Shown: positions 12,055 to 24,180, numbered from the stretch's first letter. The stretch: DNA of 64,000 nucleotides from Symsagittifera roscoffensis (GCF_963678635.1 NW_026971609.1:27852-91851); one strand, 5' to 3'. Notes: generated by a model not told the origin, from the letters alone. Translations and numbers: made by a program.

Positions 12055-12406
12055 TAATTGCGTAAAACAAAGGCTTTGAACAAAGTAAAGGATGGGACTA
12101 ACGCTATGGAAGATTCAAAATTCGAGTTTTCTTTTGAAGGGCTAAAGTGTGGATCGTTTTGGAATTCTAAAATTACTCAATCAAAAAACCTGAAATTTGT
12201 GCGAATTAATAAAAATATGAATTTATTACCAACAACTTATTGAAGGAAGAATAAATTGAACAAAACGTTTCAGAAAATTATTAAACAAATGTAATTTCAA
12301 GGATTTTTTAAATCACGAGAGTAAAGTATTTTACGATATGTTAGTCTCACAAAGGGAAAGAGGGCATTACTCAATAGCAAAGCTAAAAAATAATGAAAGG
12401 GTTTTT

Positions 12407-12936
12407 TGTTCCGACTTTCGATACAAAAGTAACGGAATATTTGTGCTCGGGTTGAGTTTTTTTTCTTCAGACAAATTTCGACTTTTTACCTAGCCATTTT
12501 TGACGGAATTTTTTAACATCACTCAAAAAGTTTTGTTGTCTTGAGCTCAAATTTAAAAAGTTATTTCACTAGTGATCATTTTTCGTAAAATTATGGGTGT
12601 TTAAAGATTGCCATTTTGGCCAATTTGGGACAATAACGCGCAATATATTTCGCGCTATTGACGCGTAAGCAGAAATTTAATCCGTCTTATAAATCGTTCC
12701 AAATTGGTTGAGCGAAGCTCATTTGTCATAATTGATTTGTTGCAAGGAATGAAATCTATCTTTTGTATTTTATATGGCGTGTGGGGGGATGATTCTCATA
12801 AAAAATAACAAATTTTACAAAACAAAATGTTCATTTTATTTTATTTCATTTCATTTTTTATGTTATTACTGCTGCTCCATAAACCTTAAAAGGCAGTCGG
12901 AACATTCAGGGCTTCGCCTTGATACGAGCAGTCTTG
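12407..12936 (+). mobile_element. Hairpin-ended repeat, copy D
   Basis: Plus-oriented copy starting with TGTTCCGACT at 12407 and ending at about 12936 with GATACGAGCAGTCTTG. It is inverted relative to copy C, 350 bp away. Short frames inside it are by-products of the repeat. Confidence 0.7.
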
Positions 12937-12939
12937 TTT

Positions 12940-15384
12940 TATTTTGCAATATTTTGTTTGACAACCAAGAAGTAAAAACAGCACAAATAAGTTTGTGTGG
13001 TTTTAGAAAAGTGAGGCAATGGTTCCTGCAGTTCAAAAAAAGATGAAGCAAAGTTATCCGCTTTTAACTTATCCTAAGTAAATGCTCTATAATGATGCAA
13101 CTCAGACAGAATCAATCCCCAGACAGAATCAATGAAACAAAATTTTAAATGGATTCTTTCAAAAAACTGAACGCCAAAAACTGAATCTAGTTTTATCAAT
13201 TTTTTAAGGGTTGTGTTGTTGTTGATTAAAATTTCGTGCTCAAGAGAAATCTCAGCCTGTGCGAGTGTAATCTACTTCACTCCAGGAGTGTTGGTTTAAC
13301 ACAAATTATTAGTTTTAGGATGATACATATAAGATTTTGCAATCACAGAATCCCACCGTAATAGAAAACGGTGAGCAATTTTTCTTCATATAACAACTTT
13401 AAAGTCAACAATTTCTGCAATTTTTTTTAAAAGTGAGTAAAAAAAAAGATTAGGAGCAACTAACTTAGCTCTTACTCATTCTTACAGTTTTTTGATCAAA
13501 CTTTAAGTTGAAAACCATCAGAACACCAATTTTTCTCCGATTTAATAATAAAACATTCCTGAAGTCTAACATGATTAGTATAAAACATGAATGAAAATCA
13601 ATTTGAGTCAATTTAAATCGATTTAATTGGTCTCAAGTTGATTGAAGTCTATTTAAAATTTACCAAAGACAAAACTATGAAAAGTCAAAAAGAGGGGTTC
13701 AAATCAAATTTGAATCAACATAAATTGATTTTTTTTTGTAGTTCGGAGCTTAGATCAAATTAATCTAATTTAATTTTAATTTGATCAAATCCATCTTCGT
13801 TTAATTTTTTTGATCTGAACATTTTTCAAACTAAATTTGATTTCAATCAAATCAACAAAGTTTTTTGATACTAAAATTGATCTCGTTCCACTTTTTTCAG
13901 CAGGGGGAAAAGCAGCTCTTAATAATTAAAATGAAGGCTCATCAGATCTGAGCAAGCTTCAATACAGCAAAGTGGTCCATGTTCACATGAGGAGAACCAA
14001 AACCAACATTGTCATGAAGTTACCGCCTAAAGTCAAATCATTGTCGTGATTGCCTCCTTTGACGATGGTTTAGGGTTCATCAGGTACGGCAACCTATCGA
14101 CAGTGGAGAGTGATTACCCCTACGAACTTTTCAAACGTTTGTGTGGACTCGCAGGTTTCCATGACATCAATGATTGTCATTTAGATTGAAAAACTCAACA
14201 AACTTTTTTCCGACAGGGTTAAGATCCTAGAACGACCGTAGATAAAACCAGATTTCGAAAATTATATTTGAAGTTATTGCATATTTAAACGGCATCGACT
14301 TGAAAAGAAAATGAGCAAAAACAACCATGAGATCAATCAAAAATCTATAAAAATTACAATAGCCGATGTGCCCAGTTTGTTGATTAAACGGTCAAGTTTG
14401 GTTGGTCCAAATTTGTATCAGAAAAAGACGAAAAAACTGTCTGCGGTGGATGAAAAAGACCCCTCTTCCTTTAGTTACAATAAAAATGGTATATGAAGTT
14501 AACGGCAGAGTTGGACTCGTACCCGAGCGGCCCGGACTATTGTTTTTAAAATTTAAGTGAACTTAGTTGAATCTTACCCAGTGTATTCATGTTTTTCTTT
14601 TATTTTGAGCGTCAACATCCTCCTCCCTCAAAGGGAGAAGAACCATTAAAACTAGGCGTATACTTCTTGTAATTTCTATTTTTGTGCTTATAAGTACGCG
14701 GATTCCGTGCACATACCTTAACAAATAGAATCACAAAACTGCGCTGCGGAATTAGTGACCAATTAAATGCAAAAGCTGCTTCATCTTTATCGCTATTTGT
14801 TACACAAAACAAAAAAAAACGCAACATGCAGATAAAAAACAGTTAATCAATGGATTTAAAAAAAAACATTTCAAGAAATGTTCTCCAGATCAGTGGATTT
14901 TGACGACCAGATTTGTGGTGCATTGAGTTTCAATGAACTGCAGTCAACGATTCTTTTGTTATAATCAAAGTTTCCTTGTAAAGTTTCCTACTCGCTACTA
15001 GCTACACGCGGTGTTTATGTTAAATATATTTTCGAACAAAAAAAGTAAGTTTCACAATGATTGATTTCCTTGGTTTTTCGATTGTTCCATCAAACAATTT
15101 TTGTTTGAAAGCAATTTTTTGGTTAATTTGGCTTTCTATGCACAAATAATTGCAAAGTACCCTTCTCGCTAACTATGTACAGATTTTTTAAGGTTTTAAA
15201 GTATGAGTTTTTCTTAAGCAAAATTGGTTCAGGTTCTGATTTCAAGAGACATCAGATAAGCCAATGAGGTTTTTAAGTTATTCGATTCCCAAAACAACAG
15301 ACTATCACGGAGCCCGCAAGTCTTTTTGCAATTAATAATTTTTAAACAGATTAAAAATTTTTCCTCAATTCGGTCAGCATGGTT
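12940..15384. other. No gene seen; AT-rich spacer
   Basis: Includes a stretch at 13560-13870 dominated by TTGAATCAAATTTGATC-like short palindromes, a low-complexity feature. A 61-codon frame at 14311-14496 starts with ATG but has no recognisable family, splice context or similarity within the window. I do not call it a gene. Confidence 0.4.
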
Positions 15385-15517
15385 TCAGCATGGTTTTTTT
15401 TTGTCTGTTTTCCGACAAAAACGCAATATATTTTGCGTTCTTTATCTAATTTCAGCATGGTTTTTTTTGTCTGTTTTCCGACAAAAACGCAATATATTTT
15501 GCGTTCTTTATCTAATT
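15385..15517. repeat. ~66-bp tandem duplication with inner hairpin
   Basis: TCAGCATGG, a T-run, GTCTGTTTTCCGACAAAAAC, GCAATATATTTTGCG and TTCTTTATCTAATT are repeated twice, at 15385 and 15452. The only difference noted is the T-run length. The unit contains the palindrome CGCAATATATTTTGCG. The near identity points to a recent event. Confidence 0.85.
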
Positions 15518-15689
15518 TTGAATATACTATCGCAAAGTAAGTGAAAAGATTCGCAATGAATCACAATAAAACTTCCCCGAATTGCTCCCAAAGAGATGCA
15601 GCAGTAGATAAAATTACAAAACAAGCACCAGGTGAAACCTCAGTTTTTCTCTCCTTTTTTTCTATCTCAGGGAACCAAAAATATTTCTC

Positions 15690-15802
15690 ATGAAACTATC
15701 CGTCAAAAGTTTCTGCTTCAAAATTTGAGAATTCCCCTAGAGAGAAAAAACCGACCTGAGCACAAAATTTCCATAACTTGTTTCGAAAGTCAGAAAAACT
15801 AC
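15690..15802 (-). mobile_element. Truncated hairpin-ended repeat, copy E
   Basis: Only the 5'-terminal ~110 bp of the TGTTCCGACT repeat is left (CCGTCAAAAGTTTC, CCTGAGCACAAAATTTCC, TTTCGAAAGTCAGAAA), with more divergence than in copies A-D. Confidence 0.5.
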
Positions 15803-15899
15803 ACAAATGCTGTCATCAACCTTTAGTTGTTAATCTTTTTGTGATATAAGAGAGTCAAGTTATGTGCGTTTTGTAGAAATAGTCAATTCGATCAAATTA

Positions 15900-18760
15900 G
15901 AGCAAAAATTAGTAAAACTTTGGTTTTTTGTTTCTGTTTTGGGTCATTTCCTTATAAAAAGAAAATTTAAATCAATTCCCAACAAATTTGCACTTTTAAG
16001 GAGCCTAAATGAAATCTTGGATTAACTCATTTGGTAAATAAAGTTCAGAATTGAGTGAAAAAGCTTATAAATAAAATTTTCAGTCGATTGTTTTATTTGT
16101 GAAATTTTTTTATTTAAAGCTTTTGAAGCACTGGCTACGCTGCACTTTCAAAATTGCTGCTGCAGTTAACTTTCTACGAAAAGGGCGTTTTTAGAAGATC
16201 TCAGGTAACTTTTAGCCGATTTACATTACTATTTCTATAACAGATCGATTCATTCGAGAGCTTCGTTTTTTTTTATTTCGTGTCAGATCATGTTGAAAAG
16301 GCAACCTAGGTCAAAACTATTCAATCGTGCTCTCATTAAGAGTCTTTATTGTGGTTCAGATTGATCAAATAAATTTAATTCGTTATTTGTGCAGTAGAGT
16401 GAAAGCGCTTTTTGTTGATATTCCAATCGTAAGAGTAACCATGTTTAGAAATTTTGAAACAGCCAGCACTTTCATAATCATCGTATAGCGGATGTTCTAT
16501 AAAATGAGTGTAATAAAAATTTCCTTCTGTAAAATTAGCCAATTTACATATATTTTTTCTCAAACTAGTCAATTCGTTCAAAAATTACTATAAAAAAGTA
16601 GTAGTTTTTCTTTCTAGTGTTTCGGGGGTGGGGGGGGCTTACATTTTAATTGAAAAGGTACTCAGAAATTTTGAGCCTATGCTCCTAGGAGACTGTAGGT
16701 TGATTTGGATTGATTAAATGGGTAATGATTGTTTTTTAACTCGTTTTTATTAGACTCGCGTATTCATTAGACACAGAGGCGTTGCGAAGCTTCTCACAAC
16801 GCCCGATACGAAAATATGTGAAGCATTGAAAGCTAGCAGATACCAATTCTAAAAAAATACTTCAAAATTTTGTCTGAAAGAATGTTTAAATTTTGTGCAA
16901 AACACGTCCAGTAACACAATTGTTGACGTGTTTTTAACAAAAATTGACAAAAAGTTATCGAGAGGCAAATGAAGCACAAAACTTTTGTAAATTTACCTAA
17001 AATTAAAACACAATTGCCATAAAAAATGCTATCTTTGAAATTGAGTAATCTTTTCTAAAGTTAGAGCATTTTTAGCGACCCGGAGATGAATGCAACAAGA
17101 GTGTTTTTTTTTTGAAACGACAAACGCTTAGATAACTAAGCTAATAAAAATTTAGCCGAAATCATTCGGGCCGATAAAAGATTTCAAGTGAAAAAAAAAC
17201 AAACAAAGGTAAACATATGAGGTTTAGGCTAGTAAAATAACAAATTTTAGGAGTGAATCACTTCAGGCAACTACATTGAAAGTTACGTACAGCAGAAAAA
17301 AAAATATTTTAGGTTGTGGTAGTTACGCCACAAATGAGCCAGCAAATAAAAGGCCCAATTTTGAAACTGAATTTTTCCCAATTTGAAAATTAAAATTGTT
17401 CAGAGCTTTGATATTCTCTGCATATTTATACCTCCAGAGAAAGAGTGCCGGGCATTTCAATTAATTCGATCTTTTTATGACCCAAGATACTAAAACATTC
17501 CAATGATTCTGTTAAGAAAGTTCTTGATCAAAACTTGCTCAAATCCATTTAAAAGTGTGGTTCTTAGGAGTTTTTATGGTGATTTGGATAATTGCAAAGT
17601 ATATATTTTTTCAACTTTGAGATTCTGCTGACTAAGATTTTACTTGATTTTTTTGGTTTTTTGATTGTATAACTATTGGTATTTTTGAATTTCAAGGTAA
17701 CAGCTTTTTCAAAATTTTTGAAGTAGCTAACTTTCTAAATGATGAATGTTCTAAAAGTCTGTCTCTAATTAACTTTATTCATTATTCGTTCTGGTCAATT
17801 TATTCAAATGGTACTAAAAATGAAAAAAGTTTTTGTATTCCATTTCGGGTCATATTTTTATAAAAATGCAAATTGAACTCGATAGGAGATTTTATGGTCC
17901 TTCAGATTGATTAAACAAAGATTGTATAATTTACTTTCTGTGCACCTCAACGCTTTTTTTGATTTTTTTTTGGTAGAAGTTTCAATCGTAAAAGTGTCGG
18001 TTTTTAGAGATTTTCATGCTCTATCTAGCACTACCAAAATCATCAACGTAGTGGTTTTTCTGTGATATAGGACTTTAAACAAGATTTGAATGCACCGTTT
18101 TTCTTTGTTAATTTTTTTCAGTCTTATCTTTTTGAGAATGCAATCTAGCTCAAAACCTTTTAGTCGATGATTCTTTAAAATCTTCAAAGCGGTTCAAAAG
18201 GATCAAAAAAAAGTTTTTATTGTGTTTCGCGGACGTGATTGAAAACGCTTTTGTTGAAAATTTTGTCACATTTTCTATTGTAAAAATATTAAGTTCCAGA
18301 GCTTTTGAAATTCTAGAACTGATGCAAGCATAAAAATAGCGGATGCTCGACAAATTTTTTAAATTGGTAACAAAAAATTGGATTGCTTTGTTTTTCTTTC
18401 TTCAATTTCGGTTCACAATTTTTTGAAAAGGCGACAGAGTTGTTAAGTTTTTATCATGAGAATTATATATTTTGATTTGCATTGATTAAATAAAAAATGA
18501 ATATTTTTGGAGCGCAAAAAGACTTTTGTTGAGGAATTTGCTGACATTTAGATTGCCGGCGTAAACAACTCGCAAACAATTGTCGAATGGCAATTGAGCC
18601 GTCAAAGCTTTGGTAATGTTCGATGCTCAAATTTAACCAAACTCTTAAGGTAGAAAAAATCATCTTTCCGAACTCCTTGATTAATAAAACTTAGCTCAGG
18701 TCTATAGAAATGATATAAATATTTTGTTTGATAAATTAGTCTAGATAAGCGAATGCTTTT
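15900..18760 (-). repeat. Diverged ~280-bp tandem array with coding-like core
   Basis: Related blocks recur near 16270, 16600, 17500, 17830, 18110 and 18390. Each has a GAAAAGGCAAC-like part, a CAGATTGATTAAATAAA-like part and a core that on the minus strand reads GAACATCCGCTATACGATGA-like sequence. Spacing is 280 bp where it is clearest (17830, 18110, 18390). Similarity between units is low but the order of blocks is kept. One unit keeps an open frame (16375-16590); the others are interrupted. Confidence 0.5.
16375..16590 (-). CDS. Possible terminal exon, unidentified small protein
   Basis: A minus-strand frame of about 60 codons ending with TAA at 16375-16377. The start is unclear: a TTG at 16581 is in frame, and a good acceptor-like TAATTTTACAG lies near 16535-16525, after which the frame reads on. 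The peptide is rich in Tyr, His and Asp (EHPLYDDYESAGCFKISKHG), unlike chance AT-rich translation. Homologous but broken copies of the same core occur at about 17900-18060, 18190-18360 and 18490-18630, so this is the one readable unit of a tandem array. No family recognised. It may be a relic of a duplicated exon rather than a live gene. Confidence 0.3.
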
Positions 18761-19001
18761 CTTGAAGTAAAACGGACATCTTATCAATTAGCAGCGCTTT
18801 TTCAGCGTACCAGGATCGTCGTCCAGCTAGTTAAAAAAATTTATTGTTTTTTTTTGTAATAAAAAAATAGAAAATTGCTGAAACTAGGATAAAACTGTCA
18901 CACGTTGCAAATTGAATCAGCGTAGCAGAGAAAAAATGGACTACTAGTCAAAAACCGCCTGTATTTACTGAAAATCTTAGCCACTAACACTTTTTCACAA
19001 A

Positions 19002-19070
19002 ATGTCTTTAGCTCAACTACCAACTCAATTCAATCTCCGACGTTCTTTCACTCTCAACTTGTTCCTCTAA
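19002..19070 (+). CDS. 22-codon upstream ORF (copy 1)
   Basis: ATG at 19002, TAA at 19068-19070, 71 bases before the start of the 32-codon exon. The product is a short peptide with an arginine pair in the middle. If transcription starts upstream of it, it would act as a leader ORF that lowers translation of the main frame. An identical copy lies at 20330-20398. Function is inference only. Confidence 0.25.
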   Translation: MSLAQLPTQFNLRRSFTLNLFL

Positions 19071-19141
19071 AACATTAATTTGAGAAAAATAGAAATAATT
19101 TCCCTCCAACTGCTTTAAATAAAGCAAGTTTCTCAGCAAAA

Positions 19142-19237
19142 ATGGATTCCATCAGAGATAACATAGATGTCGATTTGGATGACGTTGAACCTATGAATTT
19201 CAGTCCAAGCGTCGCCGCGCTTGATGAACTACTTAAA
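19142..19237 (+). CDS. First exon of unidentified gene (copy 1)
   Basis: ATG at 19142 in the context AAAAATGG, then 32 codons without a stop to a strong donor, AAA|GTAAGT, at 19238. The exon is phase 0. The peptide is acidic (NIDVDLDDVEP) and ends in an amphipathic A-L-D-E-L-L-K, unlike random translation of this AT-rich DNA. The codons also include GC-rich ones (GTCGCCGCG). The following exon was not found: the copy boundary comes 930 bp later, and no matching acceptor plus frame was recognised between 19238 and 22300. Neighbouring in-frame sequence is the by-product of repeats. I do not recognise the family. Confidence 0.45.
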
Positions 19238-20329
19238 GTAAGTTGTTTTTTCCTCGCCAAAACTACCAACAAAAAGTAAATTTTCAAATCTTTCTGATTT
19301 TGTTAACAATTGCTTCTGAACAAATTTCTCCCTTCGAGAAAAGTATCTATGATAAAACAGTAAAAAACTTAAGAGTTGCACATTTCAACTGTCAACTATT
19401 GAGGTCTAACAAAATGTTTTCTGTAAAATTGAGCCAGAAAAAATTCAAGTGTTATCCGTTGATATTACTCTATATCAGAGATATTATAAAAGTAAATTTA
19501 AAGCAACTAGGTTTTGAATAAAACACCAATTAATGCATAGTTTTGATGCAAGTTGCATTGATGCACGCCAAAACTTTATTACAACTTAGTTTATTAAAAA
19601 CTTTATTAAATTGCAAGCATCGTGTTTTAAATATACTACATTCAATTTAACAGCTTTTTTTGACTAAGAACAGCCGAACTGGCAAATTTCATTGCTAGCT
19701 AGATAAAACTTTAATTTTGAACTCTTTATTGCTGTCACTTGAAAAAAAATAAGATTATAGGATAAGTGTTAATCGCTATCTTTAAACAATTTTTTTGTTT
19801 TTTTAATGTTCTATGTTCAAATTGATCTAGAAAGTTGAAACAGAAAAAATCCTTTTACTTGAAAAAAGATCATTAATACGAGAGTTATTCCATTAAGCTT
19901 ATGCGCCGCAGCATAATTGCATTTCAGTTCATTTACATAAATTACCTTTCTATTTTAAATGCTTTAGTTGCCTGGCATATTTTGCATTAAATTTATCATC
20001 TAGAGTTTTCCGCAAATAAATTCTACAATAAAAGTGATGAACTCTTAGTAATTCTCTCTTTCATTGGACACTCTATATTGAGCAATCAACAATTCTCTAT
20101 TTTATTGGACGCTAGTTTTTTCGAAAAGAAAGCCCTAAGCAAAAGTGATTGAGATTGCCTTACAGAATTTATTGTTTTTTTTTGTAATAAAAAAATAGAA
20201 AATTGCTGAAACTAGGATAAAACTGTCACACGTTGCAAATTGAATCAGCGTAGCAGAGAAAAAATGGACTACTAGTCAAAAACCGCCTGTATTTACTGAA
20301 AATCTTAGCCACTAACACTTTTTCACAAA

Positions 20330-20398
20330 ATGTCTTTAGCTCAACTACCAACTCAATTCAATCTCCGACGTTCTTTCACTCTCAACTTGTTCCTCTAA
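20330..20398 (+). CDS. 22-codon upstream ORF (copy 2)
   Basis: Identical to the ORF at 19002-19070, as part of the second duplication unit. Confidence 0.25.
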   Translation: MSLAQLPTQFNLRRSFTLNLFL

Positions 20399-20469
20399 AA
20401 CATTAATTTGAGAAAAATAGAAATAATTTCCCTCCAACTGCTTTAAATAAAGCAAGTTTCTCAGCAAAA

Positions 20470-20565
20470 ATGGATTCCATCAGAGATAACATAGATGTCG
20501 ATTTGGATGACGTTGAACCTATGAATTTCAGTCCAAGCGTCGCCGCGCTTGATGAACTACTTAAA
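20470..20565 (+). CDS. First exon of unidentified gene (copy 2)
   Basis: Identical to the exon at 19142-19237, with the same GTAAGT donor at 20566. If the gene lies downstream, this copy is nearer to the next exon and could act as the main first exon, with copy 1 as an alternative promoter and exon. Cassette splicing of copy 1 into copy 2 is unlikely, because no acceptor-like sequence directly precedes the ATG (it is preceded by TCTCAGCAAAA; a CTCAG at 20460-20464 is the only candidate). Confidence 0.45.
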
Positions 20566-21498
20566 GTAAGTTGTTTTTTCCTCGCCAAAACTACCAACAA
20601 AAAGTAAATTTTCAAATCTTTCTGATTTTGTTAACAATTGCTTCTGAACAAATTTCTCCCTTCGAGAAAAGTATCTATGATAAAACAGTAAAAAACTTAA
20701 GAGTTGCACATTTCAACTGTCAACTATTGAGGTCTAACAAAATGTTTTCTGTAAAATTGAGCCAGAAAAAATTCAAGTGTTATCCGTTGATATTACTCTA
20801 TATCAGAGATATTATAAAAGTAAATTTAAAGCAACTAGGTTTTGAATAAAACACCAATTAATGCATAGTTTTGATGCAAGTTGCATTGATGCACGCCAAA
20901 ACTTTATTACAACTTAGTTTATTAAAAACTTTATTAAATTGCAAGCATCGTGTTTTAAATATACTACATTCAATTTAACAGCTTTTTTTGACTAAGAACA
21001 GCCGAACTGGCAAATTTCATTGCTAGCTAGATAAAACTTTAATTTTGAACTCTTTATTGCTGTCACTTGAAAAAAAATAAGATTATAGGATAAGTGTTAA
21101 TCGCTATCTTTAAACAATTTTTTTGTTTTTTTAATGTTCTATGTTCAAATTGATCTAGAAAGTTGAAACAGAAAAAATCCTTTTACTTGAAAAAAGATCA
21201 TTAATACGAGAGTTATTCCATTAAGCTTATGCGCCGCAGCATAATTGCATTTCAGTTCATTTACATAAATTACCTTTCTATTTTAAATGCTTTAGTTGCC
21301 TGGCATATTTTGCATTAAATTTATCATCTAGAGTTTTCCGCAAATAAATTCTACAATAAAAGTGATGAACTCTTAGTAATTCTCTCTTTCATTGGACACT
21401 CTATATTGAGCAATCAACAATTCTCTATTTTATTGGACGCTAGTTTTTTCGAAAAGAAAGCCCTAAGCAAAAGTGATTGAGATTGCCTTACAGAATTT

Positions 21499-22530
21499 TG
21501 ACAGTATAAAAGTAGAACTGAAAACTACCAAAACACAACGCTCCAATTTAACAAAAATGGAAGCAACTAAATCCCAAAATTTTGGATAGCCATCAGACAA
21601 CACTTCGGGGTCTAGCTTTTCTAACTCCTTAATTAATAAAACTTAACTCAGGTCTATATAAAAGATTTAAAAAATTCTGTTTGATTAAAAAATCTAGATA
21701 TAATAATTCTTTTCTTGAAGTATACAGGACATCTCATCAACAATTAAGTACAAATCCCGCGTATTACGATCTTAATCCAGCTAGTGAAGTTTGAAATTTA
21801 GAACAATTTGTACTATACGGAGTTGAGAAAAATTATAACATTTATCTTGAAATGACCCAAATTCAGGTCACTAAGCTGATAAAATATTAGCCGATATCAA
21901 TAAAACATAGTTTAATTGTGGACTTCCTTGAAAAAGCTTCTAGTTTAGAAACTTGTCGCCTTTTGCTTCCTATAATTTTTCTAAAAAATTTTGACAATTA
22001 GAATACACGAAACACGAACTATTTAAAAGTTAGCTAAGTAGCTTATTTACCAAAAAATTGTTTTCTTACACGTGTTTATACGAGTCTAGTAATTTTAGTA
22101 CTTCTCAGAACTAGTCAATTCATTCATTTGGTACTGAAAATTGTCCGACCGTAGGACATCAAACAGGTCTTGTCTTCGATAAATTCTGAATAGTGAACAA
22201 AACGGGAGCCATGCATAAAGAATCACGATGACATATACGCTGTGCATATACAAAAAAGCTGCTTACAATCTGAGTTTTTCGGGGCAAAATGAAAAAAAAA
22301 GAATTTAAAAACTTAACGTTAAGCTTATAACTTGAAAATTGAAACTGCTTTTCTTAAGACCACAGAACATTGAAAAACCAAAGAGCTATGGTCATGATCA
22401 AAAATTAAGTATTCCATATCCATACGAATGCGGACTTCTTGATTTTTTCGGAAAACAAAATTTTAGGTCACGGCATCCGCGGCTTTGTCACATTATTGAT
22501 CACGGATGTTGCAACAGACATTATAGTTTT
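21499..22530. other. No gene seen; AT-rich spacer
   Basis: After the duplication, a short stretch (21620-21760) resembles 18670-18790 (AACTCAGGTCTATA, TTGAAGTA...GGACATCT.ATCAA), so an older, diverged duplication also touches this flank. The frame at 22339-22566 starts with TTG and is not recognised. Confidence 0.4.
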
Positions 22531-22760
22531 ATCACCACCGAATCCGTTTTTGCAAAAAGTACATAGCTAGCATTACGAGGCCAAACTGTGCATTTTGTGC
22601 ATTGTAAGCGGATTCCGCAACGAGTACGCTCCCTTTGTTCTTCTTTTGTTCTTTACTTTCCTTTGATCGTTCCGACGAAATTTTTACATGTTTAAAGACT
22701 TGTCTCTGGAATCCAGGAACATACAGACACAAAGTTGTGCTCCTATCCAATGCACAGTTT

Positions 22761-22800
22761 GATGGAGAATGATGGAGAATGATGGACCATGATGGAGAAT
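22761..22800. repeat. 10-bp minisatellite (GATGGAGAAT)4
   Basis: Four units of GATGGAGAAT, the third changed to GATGGACCAT. Confidence 0.9.
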
Positions 22801-23085
22801 CCCACTGAAGAGTGCATGTGAGCCGAACTGTTTGCGCCAACATCGATCGGCCCGTTAACACAACAAGAAAAAACCAATGTTCCGAGGTGCGCGATGAACC
22901 GCACAAGGCTCAGCACGCAATAGCTGTTGAGAAACAAGAGTACAATTTCAACGTAAATGACATAATTTTTCCACGTTTTTTCTGAGCTACGCCGAATGAT
23001 AACAAGATAAACACCAAGGCGCTTGTTTAGAACCCAAAAACTAAATCAGAAAATCAAAATACATCGGTCCTACGGTAGAGACCTT

Positions 23086-23404
23086 TCAATCACGGCATGC
23101 GTTATATTTAGTTTCAATGGTCGGTAAGGTTCCAATCACCGGTAAGGAAGTTGATTGACAGACATCTGGTGGCAAATGCTTTGATGATATAAGTGGTGGA
23201 TAATCAAAGATACGATTGGATGGCAACCATCTCTTTAACGGGATGCTTTGCCTTGAAATTGCTTTCAACTAAGCAACTAATACGCCAGTAGTACGCAGAG
23301 GGTAACTTTTCATAGGCAAACAATGCGAATTCCTTAGTAAACGATTGAGCTTGGAAAAACTTCAATAATATCTTCTGCTTGTTTATGGGTCGGTAGCTAG
23401 CCAC
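23086..23404 (-). pseudogene. Decayed retrotransposon RNase H-like fragment
   Basis: A minus-strand frame at 23268-23086 reads I-P-L-K-R-W-L near its start and S-S-K-H-L-P-P-D about 15 residues later. In Ty3/gypsy-type polyproteins the end of RNase H reads 'R-L-x-R-W-x-L' and then, about 15 residues on, 'x-S-K-x-N-x-x-A-D-x-L-S-R'. The spacing fits and the order is right. The preceding frame (23404-23204) overlaps in another register, so there is at least one frameshift. No integrase was recognised downstream. The call rests on these two blocks. Confidence 0.3.
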
Positions 23405-24143
23405 GGAATCGTTCAGCAGTAGTCGCAGACAGTTTGAAACTATAGAAAAAATTATGCTAGTTCAAAAACAATGAACGTTTTGGAGAAGCACTTGTACCAC
23501 CTACGAAGTTAATTGAGGTACCATCAAAGTCGTCAACATGGCTCCGAAGCCCAATTTTGATAATGATAACATTCAAAGGTTCCATTGGCTGATCAATTGT
23601 TCAAAAAAACAAAAATTGGGTTCGAGTAGCAAACTAGCTTGTTTCAGTTTCTCGGCCGAAACGCTGCGAGTTGAGAGCTCTAATCAATAAAAGTCAATTA
23701 GAAAATTTCTGACCCGTGACTGGTTTCAAAGAGAAAAATATTCCCTCTGAGATGGAAAAGTAAAACATCATTGTGCTATCGTACGAAATGAAAAAGTTAA
23801 CAAACTTGATCGTTATCGCTTTTTCGTGTCTTAAGGTCGACACCGAGCAGAAAACACAGCTAAATTTTCAAACTTCCCAAGGGATATTGTCTTTTAAGGC
23901 GAAACCCTGGCCTTACAATAGTAGAAACAACTTAACTTTCTCCGGGTCCTCAGGGATCAATCATGCTTAAGTTGTTATTTCAACGGAACATCGAAACAAT
24001 TCAGCAAGAGGGTATTATGTCCCAGTAAGTAGATCGTTGCACAAACAATGCAAAAATCTTCACATGGTAAAGTCTCGCCGAGAACAGTGGGACAAATTTG
24101 ATCGAGTTGATTACGGGCGATACGAAACTCAGCTCATACCGTT

Positions 24144-24180
24144 TGGGGTAATGACGGGGTAATGACGGTGTAATGACGGT
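24144..24180. repeat. 11-bp minisatellite, three units
   Basis: GGGGTAATGAC repeated three times with one change (GGTGTAATGAC). Confidence 0.9.

Larger units (their letters stand above)
18838..20165. repeat. 1,328-bp tandem duplication, copy 1
   Basis: First unit of a head-to-tail duplication. Each junction carries AATTT (18838, 20166, 21494), so the event used 5 bp of microhomology. Every stretch I compared is identical between the copies. The unit carries a possible promoter, a 22-codon upstream ORF and a first exon with donor. Confidence 0.95.
20166..21493. repeat. 1,328-bp tandem duplication, copy 2
   Basis: Second unit, same orientation, offset exactly 1,328. The lack of any difference seen means either a very recent duplication or an assembly artefact such as two haplotypes joined in tandem. 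Confidence 0.95.

Noticed and set aside
18150-18353. Minus-strand 67-codon frame as a separate gene
   Set aside because: It is one decayed unit of the ~280-bp tandem array.
22532-22906. 124-codon minus-strand frame as a gene
   Set aside because: It runs through a minisatellite and shows no domain; overlapping frames of similar length exist on the same strand.
24100-24155. Plus-strand 'R-Y-E-T-Q-L-I-P-F-G-V-M-T' resembling the 'PFG' motif of reverse transcriptase
   Set aside because: Only one short motif, no 'YxDD' or other RT block nearby, and the RNase H-like fragment beside it is on the opposite strand.
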